Below are positions 8,515 to 10,918 of a DNA stretch of 10,918 nucleotides, piece by piece. Source of the DNA: JBBQSN01 sp038213835 (GTDB lineage: Bacteria; Actinomycetota; Actinomycetes; Actinomycetales; CAWJMD01); assembly GCA_038213835.1 (NCBI GenBank), contig JBBQSN010000120.1:1-10918 (forward strand), written 5' to 3'. Position numbers and translations under genes: made by a program. Each line of letters begins with the position of its first letter. Position 1 is the first letter of the stretch. The notes beneath the pieces were generated by a model. It was not told where the DNA came from. It saw only the letters and a program-made list of their open reading frames with translations, and made no database searches.

Positions 8515-9413
8515 GCACTCCCGAGCGGGTGCTGAGCGACGCCGTCCGCGACGCCACCGACCGGCTGGCGGTGGCCGGCTGCCCGAGCCCCCGCACCGAC
8601 GCCCAGGTGCTGGCCGCGCACGTGCTCGGTCTCGGCGGCGGGGAGGTCGTCGCGGCGGTGCTTCGCGGCGCACCCCTGCCCGAGGCGGCCGCGGAGCGGT
8701 TCGACGAGCTGGTCGACGAGCGCGTCCGCCGGGTGCCCCTGCAGCACCTCACCGGCAGCACGGGGTTCCGCGGGGTCGAGCTCGCGGTCGGCCCGGGGGT
8801 GTTCGTGCCGCGTCCGGAGACCGAGCTCGTGGCCGGTGCGGCGGTCGTCGTCGCGACCGGATCGGCCCGCGAGCACGGCCGCGCACCGGTGGTGGTCGAC
8901 CTGTGCGCCGGCTCCGGCGCCATCGCCGCAGCGCTCGCCGACGAGCTGCCGCTGGCCACCGTGCACGCCGTCGAGGTCGACCCCCAGGCGCACGCCTGGG
9001 CCTCCCGCAACCTCGCCGGCACCCAGGTCGTGCTGCACCTGGCCGACGCCACCGACCCGGCCGCCGCCCCCATCGGGCTCGACGGGCTCGTCGACGTCGT
9101 GGTCGCCAACCCGCCCTACGTCCCGGACGACATGGAGCCGGTCGACCCCGAGGTGGCCGACCACGACCCGCCGGTCGCGCTCTACGGCGGGCCGGACGGA
9201 CTGGGCGTGCCGCTGCGGGTGGCCGCCCGGGCGCGGGTCCTGCTGCGCCCCGGGGGCACCTTGGTGATGGAGCACGCCCACGGCCAGCAGCAGCGGCTCG
9301 TGCAGGCCCTGGAACGGGCCGGCTGGGAGCAGCCGGTCGGGCACCCGGACCTCGCCGGTCGGGAGCGCTACGTGGTGGCGCGACGGCCCGGCGACCGGTC
9401 GGTGCCAGACTGA
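8511..9413 (+). CDS. prmC: Release factor glutamine methyltransferase
   Basis: SAM-dependent N5-methylation of the Gln in the GGQ motif of RF1 and RF2. The 300-residue protein has an N-terminal helical release-factor-binding domain (about 1-80), the linking block FVPRPETE (98-105), the SAM site VVDLCAGSGAIAAALA (128-143), an acidic SAM-ribose position in AVEVDP (153-158), and the catalytic NPPY (200-203). RERYVVARR near the C-terminus matches the family. Its GTG overlaps the prfA stop as GTGA and no Shine-Dalgarno sequence is visible, so translation is probably coupled to prfA. The prfA-prmC pair is a long-conserved operon core. Confidence 0.96.
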   Translation: MSTPERVLSDAVRDATDRLAVAGCPSPRTDAQVLAAHVLGLGGGEVVAAVLRGAPLPEAAAERFDELVDERVRRVPLQHLTGSTGFRGVELAVGPGVFVPRPETELVAGAAVVVATGSAREHGRAPVVVDLCAGSGAIAAALADELPLATVHAVEVDPQAHAWASRNLAGTQVVLHLADATDPAAAPIGLDGLVDVVVANPPYVPDDMEPVDPEVADHDPPVALYGGPDGLGVPLRVAARARVLLRPGGTLVMEHAHGQQQRLVQALERAGWEQPVGHPDLAGRERYVVARRPGDRSVPD

Positions 9414-9443
9414 CGGCCGTGACCAGACCCACCCCCGCCCCGG

Positions 9444-9449
9444 TAGGAG
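9444..9449 (+). promoter_or_regulatory. Shine-Dalgarno-like site in the prmC-tsaC gap
   Basis: TAGGAG lies eight bases before a GTG at 9458 that opens a 21-codon frame ending on the tsaC start. The tsaC GTG itself has only a weak GAGG (9508-9511) eight bases upstream. Confidence 0.35.
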
Positions 9450-9457
9450 CGACCCCC

Positions 9458-9519
9458 GTGGACGAGCGGAGCGAGCGAACCATCGTGCGCAGCGCGGTGC
9501 GAGCGGCGAGGCACGAGCC
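9458..9519 (+). repeat. GAGCG-rich element, possible dispersed intergenic repeat
   Basis: The stretch is built from variants of GAGCG/GCGAG (GACGAGCGGAGCGAGCGAAC, later GCGAGCGGCGAGGCACGAGC). From memory, similar sequences encoding DERSER-like peptides recur between genes in several actinobacterial genomes. Only one copy lies in this window, so its repeat status is inferred. It fills most of the 106-base gap between prmC and tsaC, where no promoter or terminator is visible. Confidence 0.35.
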
Positions 9520-9523
9520 GTGA
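9458..9523 (+). CDS. Possible 21-residue leader ORF coupled to tsaC
   Basis: From GTG 9458 the frame reads MDERSERTIVRSAVRAARHE-P and stops at TGA 9521-9523, overlapping the tsaC GTG as GTGA. TAGGAG lies at a good distance upstream. A further in-frame GTG at 9419 would give 34 residues. The peptide is dominated by Arg, Glu and Ala with no domain. It may serve only to bring ribosomes to tsaC, or it may be an accident of a GAGCG-rich repeat. Confidence 0.25.
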   Translation: MDERSERTIVRSAVRAARHEP

Positions 9524-10467
9524 GCCGGGTCTACGACTGCCGCGACGAGGCCCAGCGCACCGACGGTGTCGCGGCCGCCGCCGCCGCGATCGCCCGCGGT
9601 CAGCTCGTCGTGCTGCCCACCGACACCGTCTACGGCATCGCGGCCGACGCCTTCGACCCCGTCGCGGTCGCCGGGCTGCTGGCGGCGAAGGGACGCGGTC
9701 GCGACGCCCCTCCTCCGGTGCTGGTCGCGGGTCCTGACGTCCTGCCGGCCCTGACCAGCGACGTCACCGACGAGGTCACCGCGCTCACCGAGCGGTTCTG
9801 GCCCGGCGGCCTCACGGTGATCTGCTGGGCGCAGGCCTCGCTGTCGTGGGACCTCGGCGACACCGGCGGGACCGTCGCCATCCGGGTGCCCGACCACGAG
9901 CTCGCGCTGCAGCTGCTGCGGGCCACCGGTCCGCTCGCGGTCTCCAGCGCCAACCTCACCGGACGCCCGCCGGGTGCCACGGCCGAGCAGACCCGCGACC
10001 AGCTCGGCGACGCGGTGCCGGTCTACCTCGAGGACGGCGAGCTCGCCGGCGGGACGCCGTCGTCGATCGTCGACGCCACCGGCGAGGCCCCGGTGCTGGT
10101 GCGAGCCGGAGCCGTGACGCTCGAGCAGCTGCGCGAGGTGGTCCCGGACCTGGTCGACGGCACGGGCGCGACGGCGACCGAGGTGGACCAGGGTGCGCGC
10201 CGGGGGTCGCGCGCGACGCCGGGTGCCGAGCCCGACCAGGGCCCCGAGAAACCGCCGTCGGGCCGTCGGGCCCGGCGGGCCGCCCACCGGGCCGACGAGA
10301 CCGAGGCCGAGGACTACCCCGCGGGCACCGGCGCCGACGTCGACGCCCCCTCGGACCGCGCCGACGACGACCTGGGCGAGAGCGACCTGGGCCAGAGCGA
10401 CCTGCCGGCATCCCGGCACCCGTCCGTCCGGCCCGAGGGCCGTCCCGGCACCCCGACGAAGGGGTGA
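9520..10467 (+). CDS. tsaC: L-threonylcarbamoyladenylate synthase (TsaC/YwlC/Sua5 family) with disordered tail
   Basis: Makes threonylcarbamoyl-AMP from threonine, bicarbonate and ATP, the first step of t6A37 modification of tRNAs reading ANN codons. Family motifs are LPTDTVYGIAADAF (32-45), AAKGRGRDAPPPVLVA (55-70), the FWPGGLTVI block (93-101), VAIRVPDH (119-126) and LAVSSANLTGRPPG (139-152). The conserved domain ends near residue 210, the length of a plain TsaC/YwlC. The remaining 105 residues (to 315) are acidic and rich in Asp, Glu, Ala, Gly, Pro and Arg, with a small GESDLGQSDL repeat (286-295), and look disordered. The tail lacks the folded Sua5 C-terminal domain as far as I can see. 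GTG 9520 is chosen because the protein then begins shortly before the conserved fold. Confidence 0.93.
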   Translation: MSRVYDCRDEAQRTDGVAAAAAAIARGQLVVLPTDTVYGIAADAFDPVAVAGLLAAKGRGRDAPPPVLVAGPDVLPALTSDVTDEVTALTERFWPGGLTVICWAQASLSWDLGDTGGTVAIRVPDHELALQLLRATGPLAVSSANLTGRPPGATAEQTRDQLGDAVPVYLEDGELAGGTPSSIVDATGEAPVLVRAGAVTLEQLREVVPDLVDGTGATATEVDQGARRGSRATPGAEPDQGPEKPPSGRRARRAAHRADETEAEDYPAGTGADVDAPSDRADDDLGESDLGQSDLPASRHPSVRPEGRPGTPTKG

Positions 10468-10477
10468 GCCCCGGCGC

Positions 10478-10918
10478 ATGGGTGGCTACCTGCTGGTGCT
10501 GCTGGTCGCGGCCGCGGTCACGTACCTCGCGACGCCGCTGGCGCGCCGGCTGGCAGAGCGCACCGGGGCGATGTCGCCGGTGCGCGAGCGCGACGTGCAC
10601 TCCGTGCCCACCCCGCGGCTCGGCGGGCTGGCGATGTTCGTCGGGCTCGCGACGGCACTCGTGGTCGCGCAGACGCTGCCCTTCTTCTCCCGCATCTTCG
10701 ACTCCTCGCAGTCGCCGTGGGCGATCCTCGGCGCGGCCGGGCTGATCGCGCTGGTCGGGGCGGTCGACGACGTCTACCAGCTGGACGCCGTCACCAAGCT
10801 CGCCGGGCAGGTGCTCGCCGCGGGCCTGCTGGCCTGGCAGGGGGTCCAGCTGGTGACGCTTCCGCTCGGCGGGGTGGTGCTGGGCTCAGGTGCGCTGTTC
10901 CTCGTCCTGACGGTCGTC
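10478..10918 (+). CDS. wecA: WecA/Rfe-type polyprenyl-phosphate GlcNAc-1-phosphate transferase, 3' end missing
   Basis: Membrane enzyme of the MraY/WecA family that moves a sugar-1-phosphate from a UDP-sugar to polyprenyl phosphate, starting a cell-wall glycan. In actinobacteria this neighbour of the RF1 operon is usually the GlcNAc-1-P (Rfe) type. The 147 visible residues start MGGYLLVLLVAAAVTYLATP (first membrane helix), followed by the family signature RDVHSVPTPRLGGLAMF (38-54) and the conserved VDDVYQLDAVTKLAGQ (96-111), with the DD pair at 97-98. Further hydrophobic segments lie at about 51-68, 82-97, 108-120 and 130-147. It reads open to the window edge. The ATG is 11 bases after the tsaC stop; AAGGGG before it is rather distant (13 bases). 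MraY is the alternative but is unlikely outside the division cluster. Confidence 0.9.
   Translation, partial: MGGYLLVLLVAAAVTYLATPLARRLAERTGAMSPVRERDVHSVPTPRLGGLAMFVGLATALVVAQTLPFFSRIFDSSQSPWAILGAAGLIALVGAVDDVYQLDAVTKLAGQVLAAGLLAWQGVQLVTLPLGGVVLGSGALFLVLTVV

Noticed and set aside
7249..8673. Long minus-strand open frame opposite prfA
   Set aside because: It has no recognisable motif and lies wholly opposite a certain RF1 gene and the rpmE-prfA hairpin; typical GC-rich shadow.
8749..10479. Long minus-strand open frame opposite prmC and tsaC
   Set aside because: It spans two certain genes and their gap, is composed of Arg, Gly and Pro runs and has no family motif.

Overview
The window is a stretch of high-GC chromosome from an actinomycete (Actinomycetota). 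This rests on the very strong G/C bias at third codon positions, the many GTG starts, the short gaps and 4-base overlaps between genes, the rho gene with a long hydrophilic insertion, and the order hom-thrC-thrB-rho-rpmE-prfA-prmC-tsaC-wecA, which is classic actinobacterial housekeeping synteny. I cannot assign a genus from the sequence.

Layout. Positions 1-3362 hold the threonine branch: hom (5' end outside the window), thrC and thrB, separated by 1 and 2 bases and surely one transcript. Together they convert aspartate semialdehyde to homoserine (Hom), phosphorylate it (ThrB) and make threonine (ThrC). A 277-base gap (3363-3639) follows. It carries a likely extended -10 promoter and a leader with several possible stem-loops, leading into rho (3640-5736), whose N-terminal insertion is a Q/N/D/R-rich low-complexity segment built partly from tandem repeats. 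A long perfect hairpin at 5770-5813 ends rho and also the convergent minus-strand gene after it, a COG2334/APH-type phosphotransferase (5826-6911). That kinase sits inside the otherwise conserved rho-rpmE-prfA block. It looks leaderless and is divergent from rpmE.

rpmE (zinc-binding L31) ends in a second strong hairpin. Next comes the compact run prfA, prmC, tsaC and wecA (3' end outside the window). PrfA is release factor 1 and PrmC methylates its GGQ glutamine. TsaC makes threonylcarbamoyl-AMP for the t6A tRNA modification. WecA starts a lipid-linked cell-wall glycan. Thus the right half is largely translation (L31, RF1, RF1 methylation, tRNA modification) leading into envelope synthesis.

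Most of the window is ordinary housekeeping DNA. I see no mobile element, CRISPR array, tRNA or rRNA, and no clear new biological system. The parts worth a second look are the rho leader, the repeat-built rho insertion, the inserted kinase with its leaderless promoter, and a GAGCG-rich mini-ORF element that ends on the tsaC start codon.
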